Of a DNA stretch of 64,000 bases, positions 41,336-50,698 are shown piece after piece (the stretch's first letter is position 1; each line of letters starts with the position of its first letter). Both the position numbers and the translations under genes were made by a program. The notes below the pieces were generated by a model. That model was not told the origin of the DNA. It saw nothing but the letters and a program-made list of their open reading frames with translations, and did not search any database. The DNA lies in contig NZ_JBFAPK010000002.1 in NCBI RefSeq assembly GCF_040676675.1, forward strand, positions 434,001 to 498,000, in the 5' to 3' direction. The stretch is from JBFAPK01 sp040676675. GTDB taxonomy: Bacteria; Actinomycetota; Actinomycetes; Mycobacteriales; Micromonosporaceae.

Positions 41336-42397
41336 ATGTCTGACGTTGTGACGCGGCTGGAGGATTTGCTCGCCCTGCTGCACGTCGCCGAGGGGTTCCG
41401 GCCCATCCTGTCGTTCCTCATCATGCTGGCCGTCGTGTTCGCCGTCTTCTTCGGCGTGCTGTGGCTGGGCGTGCGGGCGGGGCGGATGAGCCGGAACACC
41501 GCGGCGTTCTGGGCGTTCGTCTCACCGTGGATCGTCGGCTTCCTGCTCTTCACCGCCGGGCCGATGGTGTACTCGCTGATCCTGTCCTTCATGGACTGGG
41601 ACCTGTTCGACCCGGCGAGGTTCGTCGGCCTCGCGAACTACCAGCACGCGCTGCACGACGACCGGCTGGCGCAGGCCATCAAGGTGACGCTGGTCTACAG
41701 CGTCGTGAGTATTCCGCTGCAGACGGTCCTGTCACTGGCCGTCGCGCTGCTGATGAACGTCAACGTGCGCGGCATCAACGTGTTCCGCACGATCTGGTAT
41801 CTGCCGTCGCTGGTCACCGGCGTCGCGCAGACGGTCCTGTTCATCTACGTGTTCAACCCGGACTTCGGGCTCGTCAACGGCGCGCTGCGGCTGATCGGCA
41901 TCGAGGGGCCGCAGTGGCTGTTCGACCCGGACTGGGCGCTGCCCGCGGTCGTCATCATGAGCCTCTGGACGGTGGGCGGGAACATGGTGATCTACCTCGC
42001 CGGCCTCCGGGACATCCCGGCCGAGCTGTACGAGGCCGCGGAGATCGACGGGGCGGGCCGGTGGCGCACCCTGTGGAACATCACGCTCCCGCAGATCAGT
42101 CCGGTCATCTTCTTCAACGTGGTGACCGGCATGATCGGCGCGATGCAGACCTTCACCCAGGGGTACGTGCTCACCCACAACGAGGGCGGCCTGGGCGACT
42201 CGCTGCTGTTCTACGTCTTCTACCTCTACCAGAACGCGTTCTCGCTGTTCAAGATCGGGTACGCGTCCGCACTGGCATGGATCTTGTTCGTCATGATCAT
42301 GATGCTCACCGCGCTGATGTTCCGCGGCAGTGCCTTCTGGGTCTACTACGAATCCCAACGACCGAGTCGGCGGAGGCGGCGTGCCCGTGTCAGCTAG
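41336..42397 (+). CDS. Sugar ABC transporter permease (MalF/UgpA-like)
   Basis: A 353-aa permease with seven predicted helices, one of them in an extended N-terminal segment. The EAA motif contacting the ATPase reads 'ELYEAAEIDGAGRWRTLWNITLPQISP' (about 225-251). It pairs with the following permease. The operon has no ATPase gene; actinobacterial sugar importers commonly share a MsiK-type ATPase, which is the likely partner. Confidence 0.92.
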   Translation: MSDVVTRLEDLLALLHVAEGFRPILSFLIMLAVVFAVFFGVLWLGVRAGRMSRNTAAFWAFVSPWIVGFLLFTAGPMVYSLILSFMDWDLFDPARFVGLANYQHALHDDRLAQAIKVTLVYSVVSIPLQTVLSLAVALLMNVNVRGINVFRTIWYLPSLVTGVAQTVLFIYVFNPDFGLVNGALRLIGIEGPQWLFDPDWALPAVVIMSLWTVGGNMVIYLAGLRDIPAELYEAAEIDGAGRWRTLWNITLPQISPVIFFNVVTGMIGAMQTFTQGYVLTHNEGGLGDSLLFYVFYLYQNAFSLFKIGYASALAWILFVMIMMLTALMFRGSAFWVYYESQRPSRRRRRARVS

Positions 42398-43322
42398 CGC
42401 ACCAGAACGTCCGTACCCCGGCCACCGCCCGGCCGACCCGACGCCGCGCCCGGCGGAGGCGACCCCGAGGCCCGCGCGCCGCCGATCCGGCGGCCCGCGC
42501 CGGCAGTCGACCGCCTCCCGGGCCGTCTCGGTCGCCGTACTGACGGCCGGATCATTCGTATTCATATACCCGTTCCTCTGGATGGTGGCCTCGGCGCTGC
42601 GGACGCGGGCCGGCGTGGCGCGCGGCGGCGTGTGGCTCTGGCCGGTGCAGTGGCGCTGGTCCAACTTCGGCGACGGCCTGAGCTCGTTCCCGTTCTGGCG
42701 TTACCTCGGCAACTCCCTGCTCAGCACGCTCATTCCGGTCGTCGCCGTGGTGGTGTCGTCGTCACTGGTCGGCTTCGCGTTCGCCCGCATCCGGGCGCGC
42801 GGCTCCGGCCTACTGTTCGCGATCGTGCTCTCCACCCTCCTGCTGCCGCAGGAGGTCACGATCGTGCCGCAGTTCATCCTGTTCAAGAACCTGCACATGA
42901 TCAACACGCTGTACCCCATCATCCTCCCGACGTTCTTCGGCGGCGCGTTCTTCATCTTCCTGTTCCGGCAGTTCTACCTGGGCATGCCGGAATCGCTGAC
43001 CGACGCCGCGTTGATGGACGGCGCCGGCTGGTTCCGCATCTGGTTCTCCATCTACCTGCCGCTGTCCCGGCCGGTCATCATCGCCACCGGGCTGCTGCAG
43101 TTCATGGGGTACTGGAACAACTTCTTCCAGCCGGTGATCTACCTGTCCACGGACCGGTGGAAGACGCTGCCGCTCGCCCTCGCCGGCTTCCAGTCCGTGC
43201 ACGGCACGGACATCCCGCTGCTCATGGCGACCGCGCTGGTGATCACGCTGCCGTGCGTCCTCATCTTCTTCCTTGCCCAGCGTCACATCATCGACGGAAT
43301 TTCCTTCACGGGGAGCAAATGA
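42381..43322 (+). CDS. Sugar ABC transporter permease (MalG/UgpE-like)
   Basis: A 313-aa permease with a Pro/Arg-rich N-terminal tail (1-45) and six helices. The EAA-loop reads 'ESLTDAALMDGAGWFRIWFSIYLPLSRP', and 'ALAGFQSVHGTDIPLLMATALVITLP' is typical of the C-terminal half. The GTG at 42381, 17 nt inside the first permease gene, follows GGAGG. Its stop overlaps the start of the GH36 gene (ATGA), coupling transport and hydrolysis. Confidence 0.9.
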   Translation: MPVSASAPERPYPGHRPADPTPRPAEATPRPARRRSGGPRRQSTASRAVSVAVLTAGSFVFIYPFLWMVASALRTRAGVARGGVWLWPVQWRWSNFGDGLSSFPFWRYLGNSLLSTLIPVVAVVVSSSLVGFAFARIRARGSGLLFAIVLSTLLLPQEVTIVPQFILFKNLHMINTLYPIILPTFFGGAFFIFLFRQFYLGMPESLTDAALMDGAGWFRIWFSIYLPLSRPVIIATGLLQFMGYWNNFFQPVIYLSTDRWKTLPLALAGFQSVHGTDIPLLMATALVITLPCVLIFFLAQRHIIDGISFTGSK

Positions 43323-45109
43323 CAGACGTCGAAACCGCGCCCGCCGACATCTGGTTGCCGGGCGGCGGCGCCCAGACCCGCCCCGAGAACCCCGTGCGGC
43401 TGCCGGAAGGTCAGGCCACGGCCGGGCTGCGCCTGCGGGCCGGCGGCGCCGCGGAGGTACGGGTCACCGAGCTCGGCCCCGGCGTCGTCGAGGTGGTGTT
43501 CGGCCGCCTCGACGAGCCGCTCACGGTCACCGCGACGATTTCCGCCACCGACGCCGTCGCGTGGTGGCGGCCGGGCAGCGGGGTGCCGCACGCCACGATC
43601 CCGCCGTCCTGGGCGCAGGCGGTCGACGTCACCGCCCTGCAGGACATCCCGCTCGGGGCGCTGCTCACCCGGAGCGACGCCACCCGCCTGGTGTACGCGC
43701 TGGACGCCGCCACATCGCCGACCCTCGTCCGCGCCGGCCTGGTCGAGGAGACCGCCGAGTTCGTGGTGATGCTGACCGTCACCGGGCCGCCGGCGGGCGA
43801 CGTGCGTCTGTACCTCGACAGCTCCGGCGGCCCGTTCGCCACGGCCGCGCCCGGGGCGGGCGGCTGGCTGCAGGGGCCCACCGGTCACCGGCCGGCGCCC
43901 GGTGCGACCGACCCCGTGCTGTGCACGTGGTACTTCGCCCACCAGCATGTCTCCGCCGCCACGATCGAGAGCGCGGCGGACCGCGCGGCCGAGTTGGGCT
44001 TCGGCACGTTGATCGTCGACGACGGCTGGCAGACGACCTCGCACGGCCGGGGATACGGATCGTGCGGCGACTGGGAGGTGGCGACCGAGAAGTTCCCCGA
44101 TCCGGCCGGCCTGGTCCGCCGGCTGCGGGCCCGCGGGATACGCACGGTGTGGTGGATCGGTACGCCGTTCCTCGGTCACCGCGCCCGCGCCCGCGACCTG
44201 GGTCTCGCCACGCTGTACGACGAACCGGACCTGGACGCGGAGGTCCTGGACCCGCGGGACCCGGCCACCCGCGCGTACCTCGTCGGGCGGATCCGCGATC
44301 TGGTCGAAAGCACCGAGGCCGACGGAGTCAAGCTGGATTTTCTCGAACGGTTCGTGGACCGGCCGGACGGCGGCCCCTCGGTGGCGGCGGCGGCCGTCCG
44401 AGCCATGGAGGAGGTCGTCGCCGAGCTGCGCGGCGTCGGCATCGAGCCGCTGGTCGAGTTCCGCGAACCGTACGTCCATCCGGCCGTGGCCCGGGTCGCC
44501 TCCATGATCAGAGTCGCCGACTGTCCGCTCAGCCCGGTGCAGAACCGTGTCGGCATCGTCGACCTGCGGCTCGCCCGCCCGGGCACGCCGATACACAGCG
44601 ACCCCATCATGTGGACCGCGGCCGAGAGCCCGGAGCGCGTGGCCCATCACCTGATCAACGGACTGCTCGGGGTGCCACAGGTCTCCGTCGACCTGCTCGG
44701 GCTGCGCGAGGAGCAGGCCGAGGCGCTCGCCTTCTGGCTGGGCGTGTGGCGCGAGCACCGCGACCTGTTGCTGCACGGGGAACTGCGCCCGGAACGTCCC
44801 GACCTGTCGTACCCGGTGGTCCACGCCCGCAGCGGCGCACGACGCTTTGTCGTCCGGTACGCTCCGATGCCGGTGGCGATTCCCGACGAGGACTGGACCG
44901 AAATCCTGCTCGCCAACGCCGACGACAGCGCACCGATCCTGCGCAACGAGGCCGACGAGACACGCGCTGACCTACGGGTGTGGGACGCCCGGGGCCGGCT
45001 CGTCGCGCGGGACCCCATCGTCCTGCCGCCCGGGCCGACGGCCGTGGACGTGCCCACCGGCGGACTCGCCCGGCTGCGCCGGATCGTGATCCCGGCGGCC
45101 CGGGCATGA
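43319..45109 (+). CDS. GH36-type alpha-galactosidase-like glycoside hydrolase
   Basis: A 596-aa intracellular enzyme. An N-terminal beta-sandwich (about 1-190) precedes a (beta/alpha)8 barrel with 'LGFGTLIVDDGWQ' (about 225-238), 'GIRTVWWIGTPF', the nucleophile strand 'DGVKLDFLERF' (Asp about 339) and the acid/base strand 'SMIRVADCPLSP' (Asp about 402), the order seen in GH36/melibiase clan GH-D. It should release terminal alpha-galactose (or a related alpha-linked sugar) with retention. No signal peptide. Overlaps both neighbours by 4 nt. Confidence 0.78.
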   Translation: MTDVETAPADIWLPGGGAQTRPENPVRLPEGQATAGLRLRAGGAAEVRVTELGPGVVEVVFGRLDEPLTVTATISATDAVAWWRPGSGVPHATIPPSWAQAVDVTALQDIPLGALLTRSDATRLVYALDAATSPTLVRAGLVEETAEFVVMLTVTGPPAGDVRLYLDSSGGPFATAAPGAGGWLQGPTGHRPAPGATDPVLCTWYFAHQHVSAATIESAADRAAELGFGTLIVDDGWQTTSHGRGYGSCGDWEVATEKFPDPAGLVRRLRARGIRTVWWIGTPFLGHRARARDLGLATLYDEPDLDAEVLDPRDPATRAYLVGRIRDLVESTEADGVKLDFLERFVDRPDGGPSVAAAAVRAMEEVVAELRGVGIEPLVEFREPYVHPAVARVASMIRVADCPLSPVQNRVGIVDLRLARPGTPIHSDPIMWTAAESPERVAHHLINGLLGVPQVSVDLLGLREEQAEALAFWLGVWREHRDLLLHGELRPERPDLSYPVVHARSGARRFVVRYAPMPVAIPDEDWTEILLANADDSAPILRNEADETRADLRVWDARGRLVARDPIVLPPGPTAVDVPTGGLARLRRIVIPAARA

Positions 45110-47805
45110 CCGGTGCCGTGCTCGTTCCGCACACCCATTGGGACCGCGAATGGTACGAGCCGTTCCAGGTCTTCCGTCATCGGCTCGTCGAGGTGCTCGA
45201 CGCCGTGCTGGACATGGCCGAGGCGGACCCCGCGTTCCGGTTCACCCTGGACGGGCAGACCGCGGCCATCGAGGACTATCTGGCGATCCGGCCGCGGCAC
45301 ACCGAACGGGTCCGGGCGGCGGTACGGCGCGGGCAACTCGCGATCGGCCCGTGGCTCATCCTGCTCGACGAGTTCCTCTGCGGCGGGGAGACGATCGTCC
45401 GCAACCTCCAGCTCGGCTGGGCCGGCGCCGAACGGCTCGGCGGGGCGATGGACGTTGGATACCTGCCCGACATGTTCGGCCACGTCGCCCAGATGCCACA
45501 GATCCTCGCGCGGGCGGGCATCCGGCACGCGGCGCTGTGGCGCGGGGTGCCGGGCCGGGTGGCCGGCCACGCGTTCCGCTGGGCGGCGCCGGACGGCTCG
45601 CAGGTGCGCGTCGAGTACCTGTTCGACGGCTACGGCAACGGCCTCGACCTCCTGCTCGTACCGGACGAGATTCCCCGCGCCCTGCGTCAGTACCGGGACA
45701 CCACGGTCGGTCGGTGGGGCGGCGACCCGATGCTCGCGATGGTCGGCAGCGACCACACGGCGCCGCGACCCGACCTGATGGACCTCGTCCGCCGGTACGA
45801 CTCGGCCGGCATGCCACTCGCCGTCGCCACGCTCGCCGAGTACGTTCACGGCCGTACGGACGATCCCGCGCTCGCCCGGGTCGATGGCGAGCTGCGCAGC
45901 CACGCGCGGGCGAACATCCTGCCCGGGGTCGTCTCCGTCCGGCGGCGGCTCAAGACCGCGATGGCGGCGGCCGAACGCGTCGTCGGCGAGGCGGAACGGC
46001 TCACCGTCGACGCGCCGCTCGAGCGCACCGCGCCGTTCCTCGACCTCGCCTGGCGGAAGATCGTCGAGTCCAGCGCGCACGACTCGGTCGTCGGCTCCGG
46101 CACGGACGAGACCGTGGAGCAGGTGGCCGCCCGACTCGCCGAGGCGGCCCAGCTCGGGCGTGCCGTCCGCGACGCCGCCGTCCGCGACGCCGGGGCCGCC
46201 GTGCCGAGTGACGCGATCCTCGTGGTCAACCCGCTCACCGCGCCGCGCACGATCGTTGTCGAGACCGAGGTGGCGGCAGCGGCCGGCGCCGCCCTCGAGG
46301 CCGTGCTTCCGGATGGTCGGCGGCTGCCGGTCCAGGAGGGCGAACGCGCCCCGGTGCTCCTCGCGGACGAGGAATGGGACGCGGCCGACGTCGAGCGGGT
46401 GCTGCGGCGCATCCATCGCCGCGAACTCTTCGGCCGGCAGATCGACCGGTACGAGATCGTGCCCGGCCGTCTCACGTTCCGGGTCGCCGAGGTGCCCGCG
46501 ACCGAGAGGTTCGACCTGCTCGGGTTGCGCGACGAGATGCGCCGGGCCGTGGCCGCGCACCAGGGTCCCTGGCGCGTCGTGACGCTCGCCGAGCCGAGGG
46601 CCACCGTCCTCACCGGGGTGCCGGTCGGCGCGTCGGGCAGCGTGGCCGTACGCATCGTTTCCGCGGCCGGGCCTCGCGCCGGCTCGGACCTGCGCGCCAC
46701 CGCGTCCGCCGCCACGAACGGGCTCGTCTCGGTCGCGGTACGCGCGGACGGGACGCTCGACATCGAGGGGCGGGACGGCACCGTCCTGCGCGGCGTCGGC
46801 CGGCTGGTCGACGGCGGCGACCGGGGCGACAGCTACAACTACGCGCCGCCGGCGTTCGACCGGGTGGTCGACGCGCCGGCGGCCGTCGAAACCCGGCTCC
46901 TCGAGTCGGGTCCGGTCCGCGCCGCCATCGCGGTCGACCGGTGGTACGAGCTGCCCGCGTCGCTCGGCGATGATCCGGACCGCCGCTCCACCGAGGTGCG
47001 CCGGATGCCCGTACGGATGCGGGTCGAGCTGCGGGCCGGGGAGCCGTTCGTCCGCCTGTCACTCGCCCTCGTCAACGTGGTGTCCGACCACCGCCTGCGG
47101 TTGCACGTCCCGCTCCCCCGCCCGGCGGCGCGTTCAGCGGCCGAGGGACAGTTCGCGGTCACCGAGCGCGGGCTGACCAACGAAGGAGGCTGGGGCGAGT
47201 TCCCGCTGCCCACCTACCCGGCCGACGGCTTCGTGTCGGCCGGAGACGCGACCGTGCTGCTGGGCGGCGGCGCCACCGAGTACGAGCTGGTCGCGGACGG
47301 CACCGAGCTCGCCCTGACGCTGCTCCGGTCGGTCGGGGCGATCAGCGTCAACGTCCACCCGCTTCGCGACGAGCCGGCCGCCGCCGAGATCCCGATCCCC
47401 GGCGGCCAGGAGCTGGGCCGCGACATCGAAATCGAGCTGGGCGTGCTGCCGGCCGCCGGTGGATGGCACGCCTGCGACGCCGTCCGCTGGGCGGAACACT
47501 TCCGCTCACCCGGCCTGTGGCGGCGCGGCGCCGCCCCCGCGGGCGGCGAGCTGCCCCCGGCGCGGTCCGGACTCGCGGTCACCGGCCGTGGTGTCGCGGT
47601 CGCGGCGCTGCGCCGGGCACCCGCCGGGATCGAGCTGCGGCTGGTCGCGATGACACCCGAGCCGACCGTCGCGACGGTCACCGGTGCACCGACGGTCGCG
47701 ACCACGGTGGACCTGCTCGGCCGGCCACTCGAACGGCACCCCGCGGGCCCGGCGTGGGAGATCCCGCTGCGACCATGGGAAATCCGTACCCTGCACCTGG
47801 CCTGA
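45106..47805 (+). CDS. GH38 alpha-mannosidase
   Basis: An 899-aa enzyme. The GH38 hallmark 'HTHWDREWY' (residues 9-17) gives zinc ligands His11 and Asp13. The nucleophile motif is 'GYLPDMFGHVAQMPQIL' (about 117-133), and a third zinc ligand is likely in 'GSDH'. A central three-helix domain and C-terminal beta domains ('LRLHVPLP', 'WGEFPLPTYPADGFV') complete the family layout. It hydrolyses alpha-mannosidic bonds of imported oligosaccharides, perhaps acting on N-glycan or mannosylglycerate-like substrates. It is cytoplasmic, with ATGA overlap to the GH36 gene. Confidence 0.88.
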   Translation: MTGAVLVPHTHWDREWYEPFQVFRHRLVEVLDAVLDMAEADPAFRFTLDGQTAAIEDYLAIRPRHTERVRAAVRRGQLAIGPWLILLDEFLCGGETIVRNLQLGWAGAERLGGAMDVGYLPDMFGHVAQMPQILARAGIRHAALWRGVPGRVAGHAFRWAAPDGSQVRVEYLFDGYGNGLDLLLVPDEIPRALRQYRDTTVGRWGGDPMLAMVGSDHTAPRPDLMDLVRRYDSAGMPLAVATLAEYVHGRTDDPALARVDGELRSHARANILPGVVSVRRRLKTAMAAAERVVGEAERLTVDAPLERTAPFLDLAWRKIVESSAHDSVVGSGTDETVEQVAARLAEAAQLGRAVRDAAVRDAGAAVPSDAILVVNPLTAPRTIVVETEVAAAAGAALEAVLPDGRRLPVQEGERAPVLLADEEWDAADVERVLRRIHRRELFGRQIDRYEIVPGRLTFRVAEVPATERFDLLGLRDEMRRAVAAHQGPWRVVTLAEPRATVLTGVPVGASGSVAVRIVSAAGPRAGSDLRATASAATNGLVSVAVRADGTLDIEGRDGTVLRGVGRLVDGGDRGDSYNYAPPAFDRVVDAPAAVETRLLESGPVRAAIAVDRWYELPASLGDDPDRRSTEVRRMPVRMRVELRAGEPFVRLSLALVNVVSDHRLRLHVPLPRPAARSAAEGQFAVTERGLTNEGGWGEFPLPTYPADGFVSAGDATVLLGGGATEYELVADGTELALTLLRSVGAISVNVHPLRDEPAAAEIPIPGGQELGRDIEIELGVLPAAGGWHACDAVRWAEHFRSPGLWRRGAAPAGGELPPARSGLAVTGRGVAVAALRRAPAGIELRLVAMTPEPTVATVTGAPTVATTVDLLGRPLERHPAGPAWEIPLRPWEIRTLHLA

Positions 47806-47842
47806 GGCCTGCGACGTACGCCGCGAAAGGAGACCGACAACC

Positions 47843-50698
47843 GTGACCGCCCCTTATGAGGTCATCGCACCGCCCGTCGGGGCAGAGCCTCCCCGCGCCC
47901 GGATGCGCTCGGACGCGGGCGTCCTGCGACTCGACGGGCGGTGGCGGTTCGCCTGGGCACCCACCGCCGACACCGGCCGGGATCCCTCGGACCCCGGTGA
48001 CACCTGGGACGAGATCCCGGTCCCCGCGCACTGGCAGCTGTGCGGCTACGGCACTCCCGCGTACACCAACGTGCGCTACCCGTTCCCGCTCGACCCGCCC
48101 CGCGTGCCGGAGGCGAATCCCACCGGCGAATACCGCCGGATCGTCCGCCGCCCGCCCGGCTGGGACACCGGGCGGGTGCTCCTGCGCTTCGACGGCGTCG
48201 ACTCCTGGTTCGAGGTGTGGGTGAACGGCACCCCGGTCGGCCGGTCGTCGGGCAGCCGGCTCACCGTCGAGTTCGACGTGAGCGACGTGCTCACCGGCGG
48301 TGACGACCTCCTGGCGGTACGGGTGCACCAATGGAGCTTCGGCAGCTACGTCGAGGACCAGGACCAGTGGTGGCTGTCGGGCATCTTCCGCCCCGTCGCG
48401 CTCGTGCATCGACCGGAGGGCGGCATCGACGACGTTCGCATCGTCGCGGGCTACGACCACCGTACCGGCGACGGGCGGCTGCTCGTCGAGGTGCGCGCTG
48501 CCGGGCCCGCGACGGTGGAGCTCGCCGAACTCGGCATCCGCACGGCCGCCGGAGACCCGATCCTGATCCCCGGTGTCGAACCGTGGTCCGCCGAGTCGCC
48601 ACGCCTCTACCGGGTCGTCATCGCCAACGGAGCAGAGGCCGTCTCCGCCGACGTCGGCTTCCGCACCGTCGCCGTCGAGAACGGCCAGCTTCTCATCAAC
48701 GGCGCCCCGCTGGTCTTCCGGGGCGTGAACCGGCACGACTTCGACCCCCGCCGCGGGCGGGCGGTGACGAGGGACGTGCTGGAGCGCGACGTCGTCCTGA
48801 TGAAGCGGCACCACGTCAACGCGGTGCGCACCAGCCACTACCCGCCCGACCCGTACCTCCTGGAGCTCTGCGACCGCTACGGCCTCTACGTGGTCGAGGA
48901 GTGCGACCTCGAGACGCACGGGTTCTCGCTGGTCGACTGGCGCGGCAATCCGTCCGACGACCCCGCCTGGCGGGACGTGTACCTGGACCGGATGCGCCGC
49001 ATGGTGGAACGCGACAAGAACGCGACCAGCGTCGTGATGTGGTCGCTCGGGAACGAGGCCGGGTGGGGACGGAACCTCGCGGCGAACGCCCGGTGGACCG
49101 CCGACCGTGACCCGACCCGGCCGATCCATTACGAGGCGGACGCCGAATGCGAGAGCGTCGACGTCTACAGCCGCATGTATCCCGGCTTCGAGGAGCTCGA
49201 GGCGATCGGGCGGCGCGACGAACCGCGGATCGCGGATCGCGCCCGGGACGAGCGCCGGCGGTCGCTGCCCATGGTGATGTGCGAGTACGCGCACGCGATG
49301 GGGAACGGCCCCGGCGGGCTCGCCACGTACGAGGCCATCGTCGACGCGTACCCGCGGCTGGCCGGCGGCTTCGTGTGGGAGTGGATCGATCACGGCATCG
49401 CCGGCGAGGACTCCGACGGCCGGCGGACGTACCGCTACGGGGGAGACTTCGGCGAGACCGTGCACGACGGTTCGTTCGTGATCGACGGACTGCTCTTCCC
49501 GGATCGGACGCCCTCGCCCGGCCTCGCCGAACTCGCCGCCGTCATCGCGCCGGTGCGGATGCGCCTGGACGGCGACGACCTCGTGGTGGAGAACCGCTGG
49601 AGCTTCTCGACCACCGAGGCCGTCGACTTCTCCTGGTCGTTGACGGCCGACGGCGCGCCGGTCGGCGAGGGACGGCTGGACCCGATCGTCGTCGCACCGC
49701 TCTCGTCGTCGCGGACGGCGTTGCCGTCCGCCGTCCACGCCGCCGAATCGACCGCGCCCGGCGGGGAGCTGTGGCTGACTGTCACAGCGAGGACCGGCCG
49801 CGACGGTCCCGGCGTCGAAGCCGGGCACCTGCTCTCGCGGACGCAGCAGCGCCGCCGCGCCGCCGCCCCACGGGCCTCCGCTCCGGCCCCGGCACGGCGG
49901 ATCGTGGCGGAGCCGGCGGCGTTGGGCCCGTTTCCGATCGCCCATCTCGGCATCGACGTGTGGCGGGCGCCCACCGAGAACGACCGGTCCGACGGTATAG
50001 GCGGCGGCCCGTCGATGGAGAACCGCTGGCGGGCCGCCGGCCTCGACCACGTCGAGGAGTCGACGACCGAGGTCCAGGTGGGCGAGGCGTTCGTCAAGCG
50101 CGTGACCCGAGCTGGCGCCGGACCGGACGGCGGCTTCGACGTCACGTACCTCTGGACGGCGCACGGCGACCGGCTCCGCCTCGACGTGCGGATCGACCGT
50201 CGCGGCGACCCCGATCTCGCGCTGCCCCGGCTCGGTGTCGTCCTCGCGCTGCGCGCGACCGATCCCGGCTCCGCGCAGCTGGAATGGTTCGGCCGAGGAC
50301 CGGGAGAAAGCTATCCCGACTCCCGGTCGGCGACCTGGTTCGGGCGGCATCGCATGACCGTCCGCGACGCGCAGGTGCCGTACGTCGTCCCCCAGGAGAA
50401 CGGGAACCGGTCGGACGTCCGCTGGTTGCGGTTGACCGGCCCGGACGGCGGCGTGCTGATCGAGGGCCAGGAAGCCTTCCACGCCGCGGTCCGCCCGTGG
50501 TCCACCGGGCAACTGGAGCGCGCGAGGCACGCGGCGGAGCTCACCGAGGAGGGACTCCTCTGGATCCATCTCGCCGCCGGCGTGACCGGACTCGGCTCCG
50601 CGTCGTGTGGCCCGGCAGTCCGGGCGGACGCGCAGTACCGTGCCCAGGGCGCGCGCCTGATCCTCGACTTCACCGCGATCCCCGGCCCACGCCCGTGA
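47843..50698 (+). CDS. GH2 beta-galactosidase (LacZ-like)
   Basis: A 951-aa enzyme with full LacZ architecture: sugar-binding domain 'VPAHWQLCGYGTPAYTNVRYPFP', jelly-roll 'VDSWFEVWVNG', TIM barrel 'RGVNRHDFDPRRGRAV', acid/base Glu about 405 in 'SLGNEAGW', nucleophile Glu about 480 in 'MCEYAHAMGNG', and the small-chain domain near the C-terminus ('LEWFGRGPGESYPD'). It removes beta-linked galactose. Start is the GTG at 47843 with AAGGAG upstream; 37 nt separate it from GH38. Its stop overlaps the GH110 start. Confidence 0.9.
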   Translation: MTAPYEVIAPPVGAEPPRARMRSDAGVLRLDGRWRFAWAPTADTGRDPSDPGDTWDEIPVPAHWQLCGYGTPAYTNVRYPFPLDPPRVPEANPTGEYRRIVRRPPGWDTGRVLLRFDGVDSWFEVWVNGTPVGRSSGSRLTVEFDVSDVLTGGDDLLAVRVHQWSFGSYVEDQDQWWLSGIFRPVALVHRPEGGIDDVRIVAGYDHRTGDGRLLVEVRAAGPATVELAELGIRTAAGDPILIPGVEPWSAESPRLYRVVIANGAEAVSADVGFRTVAVENGQLLINGAPLVFRGVNRHDFDPRRGRAVTRDVLERDVVLMKRHHVNAVRTSHYPPDPYLLELCDRYGLYVVEECDLETHGFSLVDWRGNPSDDPAWRDVYLDRMRRMVERDKNATSVVMWSLGNEAGWGRNLAANARWTADRDPTRPIHYEADAECESVDVYSRMYPGFEELEAIGRRDEPRIADRARDERRRSLPMVMCEYAHAMGNGPGGLATYEAIVDAYPRLAGGFVWEWIDHGIAGEDSDGRRTYRYGGDFGETVHDGSFVIDGLLFPDRTPSPGLAELAAVIAPVRMRLDGDDLVVENRWSFSTTEAVDFSWSLTADGAPVGEGRLDPIVVAPLSSSRTALPSAVHAAESTAPGGELWLTVTARTGRDGPGVEAGHLLSRTQQRRRAAAPRASAPAPARRIVAEPAALGPFPIAHLGIDVWRAPTENDRSDGIGGGPSMENRWRAAGLDHVEESTTEVQVGEAFVKRVTRAGAGPDGGFDVTYLWTAHGDRLRLDVRIDRRGDPDLALPRLGVVLALRATDPGSAQLEWFGRGPGESYPDSRSATWFGRHRMTVRDAQVPYVVPQENGNRSDVRWLRLTGPDGGVLIEGQEAFHAAVRPWSTGQLERARHAAELTEEGLLWIHLAAGVTGLGSASCGPAVRADAQYRAQGARLILDFTAIPGPRP

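Noticed and set aside
47678..50569. 963-codon minus-strand open frame
   Set aside because: It mirrors the GH2 and GH38 genes and lacks a domain or ribosome-binding site.
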